DNA from: Candidatus Heimdallarchaeota archaeon | GTDB lineage: Archaea > Asgardarchaeota > Heimdallarchaeia > JABLTI01 | Direction: 5' to 3' | Assembly: GCA_018238155.1 (NCBI GenBank) | Contig: JABCTZ010000036.1 | Location: forward strand, 186,001-250,000 | Length of the DNA: 64,000 nucleotides | Shown here: in pieces, positions 8,506 through 17,124 of the stretch | How the letters are laid out: each line of letters begins with the position of its first letter | How positions within the stretch are numbered: position 1 is the stretch's first letter | Notes under the pieces: generated by a model | Databases searched by the model: none | Told to the model about the DNA's origin: nothing | What the model saw: the letters and a program-made list of their open reading frames with translations, nothing else | Translations under genes and position numbers: made by a program

Positions 8506-9671
8506 TGGTACACTACGATGTAATCATTATTGGAGCAGGTAGTGCTGGTGTACCAGCAACAAGAGAAATTGCTAAAAGTGGTTTAAGTGTTCTATGCTTA
8601 GATAGTAAACCTTCACCAGGGCAAGGGGATAACAAACATGCTATTGGCGGTTTGAGAGCAACACATAGCCAAAAATCAAAGATCAAAGTTTGTTTAAGAT
8701 CATTGGAGATTCTTAGTACTTGGGAAGAAAAACATGGTGAAAATATCGATTGGGTGCAAGGGGGATATCTTTTTGTTGCTTATAGAGAGAAAGAGAAGAA
8801 GATCTTTCAAGAGACAGTTACATTTCAGAAAAAACAAGGATTAGATATAGCTTGGCTAGAAGCCGATGAAGTAAAAGCATTAGTTCCTGGAATTAATGGA
8901 AATGGCCTTTTAGGTGGAACGTTTTCACCACAAGATGGAAATGCAAGCTCACTACTAACAAATCACGTATTCTATACGAGCGCATTAGAACATGGAGCTG
9001 ATTTTAAGTTCAAAGAACCAGTTAAAGACTTAATAATCAGTCGGGGAGAGGTGCAAAGTGTAACAACTACAAAAGGAACATACAATGCAGATTTTGTTAT
9101 AAATGCCGCTGGAGCACATGCACAATATATTGCAAATATGGCTGGAATAATTGTTCCAGTAATCCCTGATATGCACGAAGCAGGGATAACAGAACCTGTG
9201 AAACGTTTCTTTAATCCTATGATTGTAGATATACGTCCAAAAACAAATGAAATTTTTGGCAATTCAAAGAACTACTATTTTTATCAGAACCATTTGGGGC
9301 AGATAATTTTCTGTATAACACCAGATCCACCAATGTATGGATTAAGTACAGAAGAGACAAGTATGTTTCTACCACAAGTTGCACAACGAATGGTTGATCT
9401 ACTTCCAAGTCTTGCAAATCTTAAGGTTCGAAGAACATGGAGAGGACGATATCCAAGCACTCCCGATGCAAGTCCTATTGTAGGACCTGTTACTGGATTA
9501 GATGGTTTCTTTAATTTAATTGGATTTGGAGGGCAAGGACTGATGCTAGGACCTGGGTTAGGAGAACTATCTTCAAGATTTGTTAACCAAAAGCTAACTA
9601 AAGAAGATAAAGAAGTTCTAGAAGAATTTTCACTTTATAGAGAATTTAACAAAGAAGAACTCTTGAAATAA
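8505..9671 (+). CDS. FAD-dependent amine/amino-acid dehydrogenase (DAO family), beta subunit
   Basis: A 388-residue member of the D-amino-acid oxidase (DAO) fold. The FAD-binding motif IIGAGSAGVPATREIA lies at residues 7-22, the middle has the substrate-domain block INAAGAHAQYIANMAGI, and the C-terminal FAD-closing motif is GFGGQGLMLGPGLGEL. It resembles sarcosine oxidase beta and archaeal dye-linked L-proline dehydrogenase beta. It would oxidise a C-N bond of a secondary amine such as proline, sarcosine or glycine and pass electrons to the preceding Fe-S protein. The exact substrate cannot be told. Its ATG overlaps the previous stop by one base. A strong hairpin follows the stop. Confidence 0.87.
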   Translation: MVHYDVIIIGAGSAGVPATREIAKSGLSVLCLDSKPSPGQGDNKHAIGGLRATHSQKSKIKVCLRSLEILSTWEEKHGENIDWVQGGYLFVAYREKEKKIFQETVTFQKKQGLDIAWLEADEVKALVPGINGNGLLGGTFSPQDGNASSLLTNHVFYTSALEHGADFKFKEPVKDLIISRGEVQSVTTTKGTYNADFVINAAGAHAQYIANMAGIIVPVIPDMHEAGITEPVKRFFNPMIVDIRPKTNEIFGNSKNYYFYQNHLGQIIFCITPDPPMYGLSTEETSMFLPQVAQRMVDLLPSLANLKVRRTWRGRYPSTPDASPIVGPVTGLDGFFNLIGFGGQGLMLGPGLGELSSRFVNQKLTKEDKEVLEEFSLYREFNKEELLK

Positions 9672-9698
9672 AACCATCTCAGTTAGACAACATTATGA

Positions 9699-9717
9699 AT
9701 GCTGCTTTTTGCAGCAT
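9699..9717. terminator. Hairpin between convergent genes
   Basis: A 7-bp stem ATGCTGC/GCAGCAT with a T5 loop lies between the dehydrogenase gene and the TPR gene, whose ends converge. It is probably a shared terminator. Confidence 0.55.
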
Positions 9718-9787
9718 CTCTTATTTTAAACTATTTTTCAGAGCTTTTTTTTATTTAATAACGTAACCTGCAGAAAAATGATTCTTT

Positions 9788-12106
9788 CTATAATTTTGCC
9801 GGAAGAAAAATTTGTTTAGCTAATTTCTCAAGAGCAAATTTGAATGTTTGTTTTAATTTTTGACTGCTTTGTTTATTAACTAAAGCTTGAACTATTTTAT
9901 TTTGAGAAGGCATTTCTAGTTGATGTATGAAATTGGATAGCTTATTCATCGCCCCATAAGATGGTCCTTTAAATACGTAACAAAAACGAAGCTTTTCTTT
10001 AAATTGTAATACTAAGGTATAATCTTGATGTTTGATTCGCTCAATCGATCCTTCTGTTGCAAAAGCTTCTTGCATAAAAGAGTTTATAGCTGTTAGAAAT
10101 CCTCCCACAAGCAGATCATTAAATTGTGTTTCTTGACCAAAGTTTTGTGAGAATAAAGGTATACCTTCTTCAGCTACTATCAATATTAGAACTGGTTCTT
10201 CCTCTTTGAAACTAGGAGGTTCAACTGCCCGCTTTTTTATCATCCTGAGTATAGTTTCTTCTAAACTTGTATGCGAAAGCCTTTCACCAATTGTAGGTTT
10301 TTTATCTGTGAATTCTTCCCACATCGCCTTTTCTTCGAAGTAATAATCATATTCACTTGATATTTTCATAGCTAGACGTTTCAAACCCTTCTCTTCAGCT
10401 GTAAGCTGTGCTTGATTCATTAATTGTTGTGCATTTGCAATATCAAGTTCAACTAAAGCTAATTGTGCTTGCAAGAAAAAGGTTTCAACAAGAAGTGAAA
10501 ACAATTTTTGTTCTTTAGCAATTGTTAATTGTTTTTCCATTAATTTCTTTAAATCTTGCAGAGCTTCCTCATCCCCTGTCAATTGTAGCTCAATAAGATA
10601 TAGTTCTGAGAGATTAATTAAAACAACTAGAAAAATTTCATAATTTACTACTTCCTCATCTAGAACTTGTAAGAGTAACTCCTCTGCTTTAACTCTGTTT
10701 TTTGCCCGTTTATTAGTTTTTAGAAGTAGGGCTTCGCTCACACGAGTCAATTGGTTAATTAATTTGTCTTCCTCTTGTTCATTGATTTCTTGTAACTGAG
10801 TAAATGTTTTTTCGGCTCGTTCTATCTTATCAATATCAATTAGAAGTGATATTTGAATGAAGAAAACTTCAGCTATCCGACGAGTGTTCCCCGATTCTTT
10901 GAAAATTTCCAGTCCTTTATTGAAAAATTCCAGTGCTTTTTTAGCTTCTCCTTTTTGTTGGAAAACAAGTCCACTATTGACAAATGCTAGAGCCATTGGA
11001 ATACTTCTTCCACCGATTTGTTGGTATACATCTAAACTCTCCTGGTAATAGCTCAGAGCCTCATCTAATTCTCCTTTCAATCGTAAAATTTCGCCAATAT
11101 TTCCTAGGAAAATAACCATTCCATCTATATTTTCTATCTCTCTATTCATTTGCAAACTTTTTTGATAATATTCTAAAGCTAGGTTAAGTTCTCCCTTTGA
11201 ATGCTGTACAATTCCAATACTACCAAGGTTTTTTGCTAAAATCTTCTTGTCTTGTAGTTGTTCACAAATTTTCAAACTTTGATTAAAATAGTCCAATGCA
11301 TGGTCTAACTCTCCCTTCATCGCGTGATTTATTCCAATGCTCCCAAGGCTGTTCGCTATAATATGATAATCGTTTATTTGTTTGCATATAACTAAACACT
11401 GTTGAAAATAATTTAATGCTTGATCCAAATCACCTTTATCTGTGTAGATATTTCCAATATTCATAAGATTCTGTGCGAAATGTCGTTTGTTTCCAATTTT
11501 TTCCCAAAGGTTCAAACTCTTTTTGGAAAAATTGAGTGATAGATCCAGATCACCTTTTGTGCAATGAATCATAGCAATATTTGTGAATACTTCTGCTTTA
11601 CAGTAATTGTGGTCTATTTTTTCAAAAAGTTTCAAACTTCTCTCAGTAAAATTTAACGCTTGTGAAAGATTTCCTTTATTTTGAGCTAATTCTCCTTTGA
11701 AATTCAAAACCATTGCATCATGCTGTAAAGAAATAGCAGTATTTTTTTCTTCAAGATTAAGCTTCTTTTTCTGCTGTTCAATTTGATTAATTAATAAAGT
11801 ACAAACTTCATATTCCTTCAATTTTAAGCTATTTTTTATTTTAAGTAAAATGCTACGTATAATTAACAATCTATTTTCCAAAATAAGGCTTGCTTTCAAT
11901 GATTTTTCGGCAAACAAATTACTTTTTTCATAATCTCCTTGTTCAAAAAACAAGTTGCTTTTGAGGTGATTGCAAGCTATCTGCTGTTCGACAGAGATAT
12001 CTATTTCATCTTGTAATTTAGTTAAATTCAGAAAAGCCATTTCAATTTTTCCTTCAAATAAAAGTTGTTCTGCTTCTTGAAGAATTTTGAATTGACTTCT
12101 AAACAT
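9788..12106 (-). CDS. TPR-repeat protein with a C-terminal longin/roadblock-like domain
   Basis: About 772 residues. Residues 10-420 are a chain of tetratricopeptide repeats with the pattern A..LGNIG.I...KGELD.AL.YY..SL; residues 430-600 continue as helical repeats. The last 150 residues change character: a beta-alpha-beta block (LILIVAEEGIPLFSQNF, then GGFLTAINSFMQEAF, then YTLVLQFKEKLRFCYVFKG) is typical of longin/roadblock-like domains attached to Asgard signalling proteins. It is probably a scaffold that binds small GTPases or complexes, located in the cytosol (no signal peptide or membrane segment). The ATG at 12106 is preferred to the GTG at 12115 because GGGTGA lies 5 bases before it. 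The C-terminal domain call is an inference from pattern. Confidence 0.85.
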   Translation of the reverse strand: MFRSQFKILQEAEQLLFEGKIEMAFLNLTKLQDEIDISVEQQIACNHLKSNLFFEQGDYEKSNLFAEKSLKASLILENRLLIIRSILLKIKNSLKLKEYEVCTLLINQIEQQKKKLNLEEKNTAISLQHDAMVLNFKGELAQNKGNLSQALNFTERSLKLFEKIDHNYCKAEVFTNIAMIHCTKGDLDLSLNFSKKSLNLWEKIGNKRHFAQNLMNIGNIYTDKGDLDQALNYFQQCLVICKQINDYHIIANSLGSIGINHAMKGELDHALDYFNQSLKICEQLQDKKILAKNLGSIGIVQHSKGELNLALEYYQKSLQMNREIENIDGMVIFLGNIGEILRLKGELDEALSYYQESLDVYQQIGGRSIPMALAFVNSGLVFQQKGEAKKALEFFNKGLEIFKESGNTRRIAEVFFIQISLLIDIDKIERAEKTFTQLQEINEQEEDKLINQLTRVSEALLLKTNKRAKNRVKAEELLLQVLDEEVVNYEIFLVVLINLSELYLIELQLTGDEEALQDLKKLMEKQLTIAKEQKLFSLLVETFFLQAQLALVELDIANAQQLMNQAQLTAEEKGLKRLAMKISSEYDYYFEEKAMWEEFTDKKPTIGERLSHTSLEETILRMIKKRAVEPPSFKEEEPVLILIVAEEGIPLFSQNFGQETQFNDLLVGGFLTAINSFMQEAFATEGSIERIKHQDYTLVLQFKEKLRFCYVFKGPSYGAMNKLSNFIHQLEMPSQNKIVQALVNKQSSQKLKQTFKFALEKLAKQIFLPAKL

Positions 12107-12264
12107 CCACTTCACCCTTTGACAACTGAAATATGAAATTAATCATATACCGAATTAGAAATTCGGAATCAACTTTAATTGTTATTTATTTTGTTACAAT
12201 ATTAAGATTTTCCTAATTTGTATTACAAAAGTCATTAAAAATAATACAAAGAGTAAGAAAATAC

Positions 12265-12747
12265 CTACTCTATAGTAAAACTAAGATTGCACAATTCTGC
12301 AGGTTTAAGATTAACCTTGGGTACTTTAGGTGTTGATCCCTTTAAATAGGAAATAGCTCCAATTAAGATACCGCCAACCGGACAAGCTGTTTCATTCTGA
12401 AGATCATAACCACCGACTCTTTTAGGACATATCAAACAATTTTGAATTGTAACATTGATTTCATTGCCTTTTTGCTTAATGGTTAAATCTTCAGCAATAT
12501 TTATTTCATTCATCAATTTGTCAACTAATTCTTCCTCTTCAACTGAGGGAGAAATCTTCTTTTGAGCGAGCATTTCTTTAACTATTTCTTGTCCAATCCA
12601 GACACCTAAAATATCCATTGCTCCTTGCGGACCAAAGTCTTTGGAGAGAAGAATATCTTTTGAACGAACTAATCCTACTCCCAAACCAATAATAGCTTTG
12701 TTAATATAATTTTTTTCAAGATTAATTTTTTTTCGAAATCTAAACAT
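12265..12747 (-). CDS. Small cysteine-containing protein, V4R-like
   Basis: About 160 residues. The N-terminal half is helical (GVGLVRSKDILLSKDFGPQG), and the C-terminal half has the pattern NCLICPKRVGGYD, then ACPVGGILIGAISYLKG and a last Cys in AELCNLSFTIE. This spacing of cysteines around a GGILxGAI helix resembles V4R (4-vinyl reductase/hydrocarbon-binding) ligand-sensor domains; the assignment is tentative. An ATG at 12747 was preferred to the GTG at 12756. It starts 11 bases after the upstream gene's stop, so the pair is almost certainly co-transcribed and may act together. Confidence 0.6.
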   Translation of the reverse strand: MFRFRKKINLEKNYINKAIIGLGVGLVRSKDILLSKDFGPQGAMDILGVWIGQEIVKEMLAQKKISPSVEEEELVDKLMNEINIAEDLTIKQKGNEINVTIQNCLICPKRVGGYDLQNETACPVGGILIGAISYLKGSTPKVPKVNLKPAELCNLSFTIE

Positions 12748-12758
12748 AATAATCACTC

Positions 12759-13538
12759 TTATTCGTTGATCTTTATTATACCTTCATTGAGAAGTCTTTG
12801 ACAAACCTCTTCAATCATTGAAGCATTAATTCTAATGCCAAGAGCCTTTTCTAAAGGCAAGGTTTTCTTACGTAAATCTTCAAAAGTGACTGGTCCTTCT
12901 GAACATATTGCCTTTATAATGGTCTTATCTAAAACAAATGAACTCTTTTCTCTTTCAAGTGCCTCTTCAACTGAGAGAACACCAATAAGTCTTTTACCTG
13001 TTAATGTCGGACTCATATTATTCCATACCTTATTTTTTGATGAGTATTCTGAATCACGAAGCAAATCGAATTCAATTTTAATACCTTTTTTAAATTCAAT
13101 TGTAAATGAGCATTCTTGAGTTATAGTCATAGATTTGAATAGATGACTTGTAATTCGTTTCAAAACCGGATATGTCATCATATTATTCTTCTTGCAGGTT
13201 TTTGCTATTTGAAGTAGAATATTCTTGTATGGAATTGGATTGGAATTTTCTTCTAATAATAATCCAAATACAACATACGTATCGCGTTCATCCATGCTTT
13301 CTTTGAATGAAGGAACTTGATTTACAATGCAAGCTGCTTGATACTTTGGTATACTAACAGAAAGAAAATCACCATCTTTACCTCTTAATGGAATACTCTT
13401 GAATGCTAATTCTTGTAGAGTGCTTGGTGAAATGTTTAGATTTGGTTGTACTGTAAGAATTTCGGGTCCTTTTTTCGTTAATGCAGCAAGATAAACTGCC
13501 TTTGCCGGTTGAATTTCCTTTGCTAAAATATCATTCAA
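12759..13538 (-). CDS. Longin-like domain protein with a C-terminal helical (winged-helix-like) region
   Basis: A 259-residue protein without recognised enzyme motifs. The first 110 residues (KAVYLAALTKKGPEILT..., then SVSIPKYQAACIVNQVP and YVVFGLLLEEN) have the beta-hairpin/helix layout of longin-type domains and open like other Asgard longin proteins. The last 60 residues (KTIIKAICSEGPVTFEDL ... VCQRLLNEGIIKINE) look like a winged-helix fold. The start seems to be TTG at 13538; an ATG four bases further on is out of frame. It is upstream of the V4R-like gene in a two-gene unit. A sensor or regulator role is inferred only from domain types. Confidence 0.6.
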   Translation of the reverse strand: MNDILAKEIQPAKAVYLAALTKKGPEILTVQPNLNISPSTLQELAFKSIPLRGKDGDFLSVSIPKYQAACIVNQVPSFKESMDERDTYVVFGLLLEENSNPIPYKNILLQIAKTCKKNNMMTYPVLKRITSHLFKSMTITQECSFTIEFKKGIKIEFDLLRDSEYSSKNKVWNNMSPTLTGKRLIGVLSVEEALEREKSSFVLDKTIIKAICSEGPVTFEDLRKKTLPLEKALGIRINASMIEEVCQRLLNEGIIKINE

Positions 13539-13762
13539 TTAGCACCACTCTCCAATGATACTTGCTTGTAAAGATGAGATATTTTGAAGAAATATCCCCC
13601 AAAGAATATTTCGGTTTTGATAAATTTAAATCTTATCAAAGAAGCACTTTTTTTCAATTAATCTACTTGATTTTTCAACAAAAAACTCTTTAAATCAGAG
13701 ATTATTTCATTAATAGTTTATTATTTCGTTCTGTGTTGAACTAAATTAATTGGTGTTTCTTT

Positions 13763-14221
13763 ATGGCGAACAAGGAATTTACTGAAGATGATAAAATACA
13801 TAAAAAAATGGCTATTGATCTTTTTAATTATACTTGGGAATTATTAGATAAAGAGAAAAGAACCATTGCAGAAGATGATGAAATGATTCATGCTTCCCAC
13901 GCTTCAAGATTTCACTGGGGGAAAATCGGCACACCAACCCATTTCGAGCGTGGTGAGTGGCAAATATCAAGAGTATATTCAGTTCTATGTCATCCCCAAG
14001 CAGCTCTTTACCATGCCCAAAGATGTCTTGCTATTTGTGAAGAGAATGAAATAGCGGATTTTGATCTTGCATTTGCTTATGAAGCAGTTGCTCGTGCTTA
14101 TGCTGTTACTGACAACGATGATGAAAAGAAGAAGTTTTACAAGCTTGCTCAAATTGCCGGAGAACAAATCAAGGAAACTGCTGATAAAGATTATTTCTTA
14201 AGCGAGTTGAAGACAATTTAG
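13763..14221 (+). CDS. Conserved hypothetical, TPR-like helical protein
   Basis: A 152-residue soluble helical protein with the distinctive segment HASRFHWGKIGTPTHFERG and the following YHAQRCLAICEENE, which reads as a tetratricopeptide-like hairpin. I recognise this as a conserved family of bacteria and archaea without assigned function. It starts with ATG and is complete. It is monocistronic, between the leftward longin gene and the pyruvate kinase gene, and is followed by a hairpin terminator. Confidence 0.75.
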   Translation: MANKEFTEDDKIHKKMAIDLFNYTWELLDKEKRTIAEDDEMIHASHASRFHWGKIGTPTHFERGEWQISRVYSVLCHPQAALYHAQRCLAICEENEIADFDLAFAYEAVARAYAVTDNDDEKKKFYKLAQIAGEQIKETADKDYFLSELKTI

Positions 14222-14290
14222 TTTTCCTTTTATCCATGCAATTAAATATTGCAACACAAATTGTTTTTTCCAAATTGACTTTTTGATTTC

Positions 14291-14328
14291 TCTTCCAAAA
14301 ATTAATTGGAAGATTCCTCTACTTTTTT
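14291..14328 (+). terminator. Hairpin plus T-run
   Basis: An 8-bp perfect stem TCTTCCAA/TTGGAAGA with a 7-nt loop, followed by a pyrimidine/T-rich tract. It lies 70 bp after the TPR-like gene and probably ends its transcript. Confidence 0.5.
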
Positions 14329-14400
14329 AACCCACAAAAATATATTCGATGAATATTTGATATATTACTACTATTAATCTGTTAGATTGGGTGTATCTTA

Positions 14401-15870
14401 TTGCCAACAAAACTAAAACTTAAACCAAGAAACAAAAATTTTGCTAGAACTAAAATCGTTTGTACAATTGGTCCTAAATCTGAATCAAGAGTTGAATTGA
14501 AAAAACTCATTGAGGCTGGTATGGACGTTGTTCGATTAAATTTCTCGCACAATTCTCATGATTGGCATAAGGCTGTCTTCCAAAGAGTAAGAGACCTCTC
14601 TGATGAAATCGCAATTTTATTTGATTTACAAGGTCCAAAAATCCGTATTGGTGAATTAGATTCTCCCTATTTCTTGAATGTGGGTGACGCTGTAATTTTA
14701 ACTACAGATGAAATTGTTGGGAATAATAAACGTTTTACTGTTTCACTCAAATCATTAACTACTTCACTCAAGAAAAATTGTCGATTGTATATCAACGATG
14801 GAATTATTGGTTTAAGAATTAAGAAGATTGAAGGCAATGATATTCACTGTGAGGTTACATCACCAGGTGAAATAAGAAGCAAGAAGGGTGTGAACATTCC
14901 GAATGTTAAATTAGACCTTCCTTGTCTTACTGAGAAGGATTTTGCTGATCTTGAATTGGCTTTAGATCTCGAGCCTGATTATATTGCTCTATCTTTTGTT
15001 CGTGCAGCGGCTGATGTTGTTAGTTTACGAGAGAAAATTCATGAAAGTAAATTAGATATTCCAATCATAAGCAAGATTGAACATGCCTTTGCAATCAAAA
15101 ACTTCGATAAGATTCTCAAAGAATCTGATGCAATAATGGTTGCACGAGGTGATTTAGGTATTGAAACATCTGTTACCAATCTTCCCATTCTTCAAAAAGC
15201 AATTATTCAAAAAAGTAACCGAGCCGGGAAACCTGTTATCACTGCAACTCAAATGTTGGAATCAATGATAAACAATCCAAGACCAACTCGAGCAGAAGCT
15301 AGTGATGTTGCAAATGCAATATTTGATGGTACAGATGCTGTTATGCTAAGTGCTGAAACCGCTGTTGGAAAATATTCCATTGAATCTGTTGAGATGATGA
15401 ATAAAATTGCTCTTAATGTTGAAAAGGAGCTTAAATGGAAAAGCTTTCCATCCGTCAAGCATAGCAAAGAAGATCAAATTTCTGAGAATTTAGCAACTGC
15501 TGCAGGAATGATTGTAAGCAGAACTCCTGTGAAAGCTATTATTGCTTTTACAGAAGGGGGTTTTAGTGCAAGATTAATTGCCAAACATAGACCAAAAACG
15601 AGAATATATGTTGCTACTCCAAGTGTAAAAGTCATTAGAAGGTTAGGTCTTATTTGGGGTTGTTATCCACTATTAGTTAATCAATACCAAAATACTGATC
15701 AAATGGTTGTAGAAACAGTATTTATTGCAAAGAAAATGAAATATCTGAATGATAACGATACAATATTAATTTTATCTGGTTCAGTATTGTGCCCGGGCAA
15801 GACCAATTTGTTACGTGCATACAAAGTATCTGATTTGCCCACACCTCAAGAGTTTGCTGCTATATTATAA
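14401..15870 (+). CDS. pyk: Pyruvate kinase
   Basis: A 489-residue enzyme that makes pyruvate and ATP from phosphoenolpyruvate and ADP in glycolysis. Family landmarks: TKIVCTIGPKSES at the N-terminus, AGMDVVRLNFSHNSH, a B-domain insert after LFDLQGPKIRIG, the catalytic-lysine motif PIISKIEHAFAI, IMVARGDLGIE for metal binding, and the signature VITATQMLESMI...RPTRAEASDVANAIFDGTDAVMLSAETA. The C-terminal domain is present and complete. The start is a TTG at 14401; the upstream sequence has a TATA-like AT tract (ATATATTCGATGAATATT region) about 50 bp before it. It ends in a hairpin shared with the convergent gene at 15887. Confidence 0.97.
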   Translation: MPTKLKLKPRNKNFARTKIVCTIGPKSESRVELKKLIEAGMDVVRLNFSHNSHDWHKAVFQRVRDLSDEIAILFDLQGPKIRIGELDSPYFLNVGDAVILTTDEIVGNNKRFTVSLKSLTTSLKKNCRLYINDGIIGLRIKKIEGNDIHCEVTSPGEIRSKKGVNIPNVKLDLPCLTEKDFADLELALDLEPDYIALSFVRAAADVVSLREKIHESKLDIPIISKIEHAFAIKNFDKILKESDAIMVARGDLGIETSVTNLPILQKAIIQKSNRAGKPVITATQMLESMINNPRPTRAEASDVANAIFDGTDAVMLSAETAVGKYSIESVEMMNKIALNVEKELKWKSFPSVKHSKEDQISENLATAAGMIVSRTPVKAIIAFTEGGFSARLIAKHRPKTRIYVATPSVKVIRRLGLIWGCYPLLVNQYQNTDQMVVETVFIAKKMKYLNDNDTILILSGSVLCPGKTNLLRAYKVSDLPTPQEFAAIL

Positions 15871-15892
15871 ATAGGTTATTTTGAACCTATTT
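15869..15892. terminator. Bidirectional hairpin terminator
   Basis: A 9-bp perfect stem AAATAGGTT/AACCTATTT with a 6-nt loop overlaps the ends of both convergent genes, so both stop codons lie in or beside the stem. Confidence 0.6.
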
Positions 15893-16966
15893 CCAAATTA
15901 ACTCATCTAATCTTTTTATTAAATCAACATCTTCAGATTCAACAAAATAAGCACGTAAATCTTGAAGTAGAACTCTTCCAAAATAATCTGCTTCGATTTC
16001 TTGCAAAATGATTGCATTGTCAATAAGTCGAACCAATAATTCAAACTCATATTTCGAAGGATTTTTCTTAGAAAAATAGGTATTACATTCTATACCGGAA
16101 ATTCTCATAGTTGTTTTCTTAGGTGGAATAAGAGATTTTATTTTTTCATCATAAAACGAACGTTGAAGTTTGATAATTAAATCTCGAGTGAAGGCTTTGT
16201 TAAAAACTTGTTTTAATTCGGTTAAGGTTTTCCTTTGAATACTATCTTTTGGGTAAATATTCATATGAAGGTCAAATGCGAGAAAAACATTTCCTGTCCC
16301 AGTTCTTGTTGCAAATCCTTTCTCATCTCCTGGGATGATTACTTCTACAATTCGATCCAATGGACTCTTCTCAGAAGCTATTGAAATTAATGTGGACTTT
16401 TCATCTTTGCTGTAGGTTATTTTACTCCAAAAATCATTAAAATTATGAAGCAATACCTCTTTCATTTTTGCAATATCAACGATAACTTCTGCAGAAGTCT
16501 CACACTCAATTGTGTGCATTATACTAACATTTTGCTCGATTTTCAATTCCTTTTCTTGGAAACTCAGCTTGACAACTTTTTCTTTGGTAATGGTAAAATA
16601 ATCAATTGTTCTGGATGTACAGCGCGCAAAAGTAACAATTGAATTTAAGCCCGTAACTGACTTTTTTATCTTGCCTATTATTTCATTTGAAAACTCGTTA
16701 TTTGAATAAAACACTATTCCTACAATTTCTAATGAATACGGTAAAATATATTTTAGACTTGTCAGTTGATTAATATCATCTTGATTAATGGTAAATTGTT
16801 CACAATTTTCATGTCTCTTAGTGAAATGCATTCCAGATAAAATTGAAACTTTGTTTTCTTGAGCTTCAACAAAACCAATTAAGACTGAGAATTTTATCGA
16901 ATCTTTCTGTTGATTTGCTATAGCTTTTAGTTGTTTATTAACATCTTTTTTTATAAACAGTGTCAT
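15887..16966 (-). CDS. Uncharacterised protein, possible inactive MPN-like domain
   Basis: A 359-residue cytosolic protein I do not recognise with certainty. The N-terminal 130 residues alternate strands and helices (FSVLIGFVEAQENKVSILSG, then YSLEIVGIVFYSNNE, then a helix and IVTFARCTS) in the order seen in MPN/JAMM domains. The metal-binding HxH...SxxD residues are absent, so it would be an MPN-minus type. The rest contains mixed alpha/beta segments with no known motif and a helical C-terminus (LIKRLDELIWK). It is divergent from tdh. The MPN idea is speculative; a generic Asgard-specific protein is equally possible. Confidence 0.55.
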   Translation of the reverse strand: MTLFIKKDVNKQLKAIANQQKDSIKFSVLIGFVEAQENKVSILSGMHFTKRHENCEQFTINQDDINQLTSLKYILPYSLEIVGIVFYSNNEFSNEIIGKIKKSVTGLNSIVTFARCTSRTIDYFTITKEKVVKLSFQEKELKIEQNVSIMHTIECETSAEVIVDIAKMKEVLLHNFNDFWSKITYSKDEKSTLISIASEKSPLDRIVEVIIPGDEKGFATRTGTGNVFLAFDLHMNIYPKDSIQRKTLTELKQVFNKAFTRDLIIKLQRSFYDEKIKSLIPPKKTTMRISGIECNTYFSKKNPSKYEFELLVRLIDNAIILQEIEADYFGRVLLQDLRAYFVESEDVDLIKRLDELIWK

Positions 16967-17124
16967 TCAGATAACCTTAACAAACACTTGTTATCTTCTT
17001 TTTAAAGTTCATTTTGAAATTGAGTAAAACTAAGTCAATAATGTGTAATAATATTGTAAGGACAATACTTTTTTATTTTGATTTCCTTGTTCAATAAAGA
17101 AAAAACAAAACATGGTTGTTTAAA

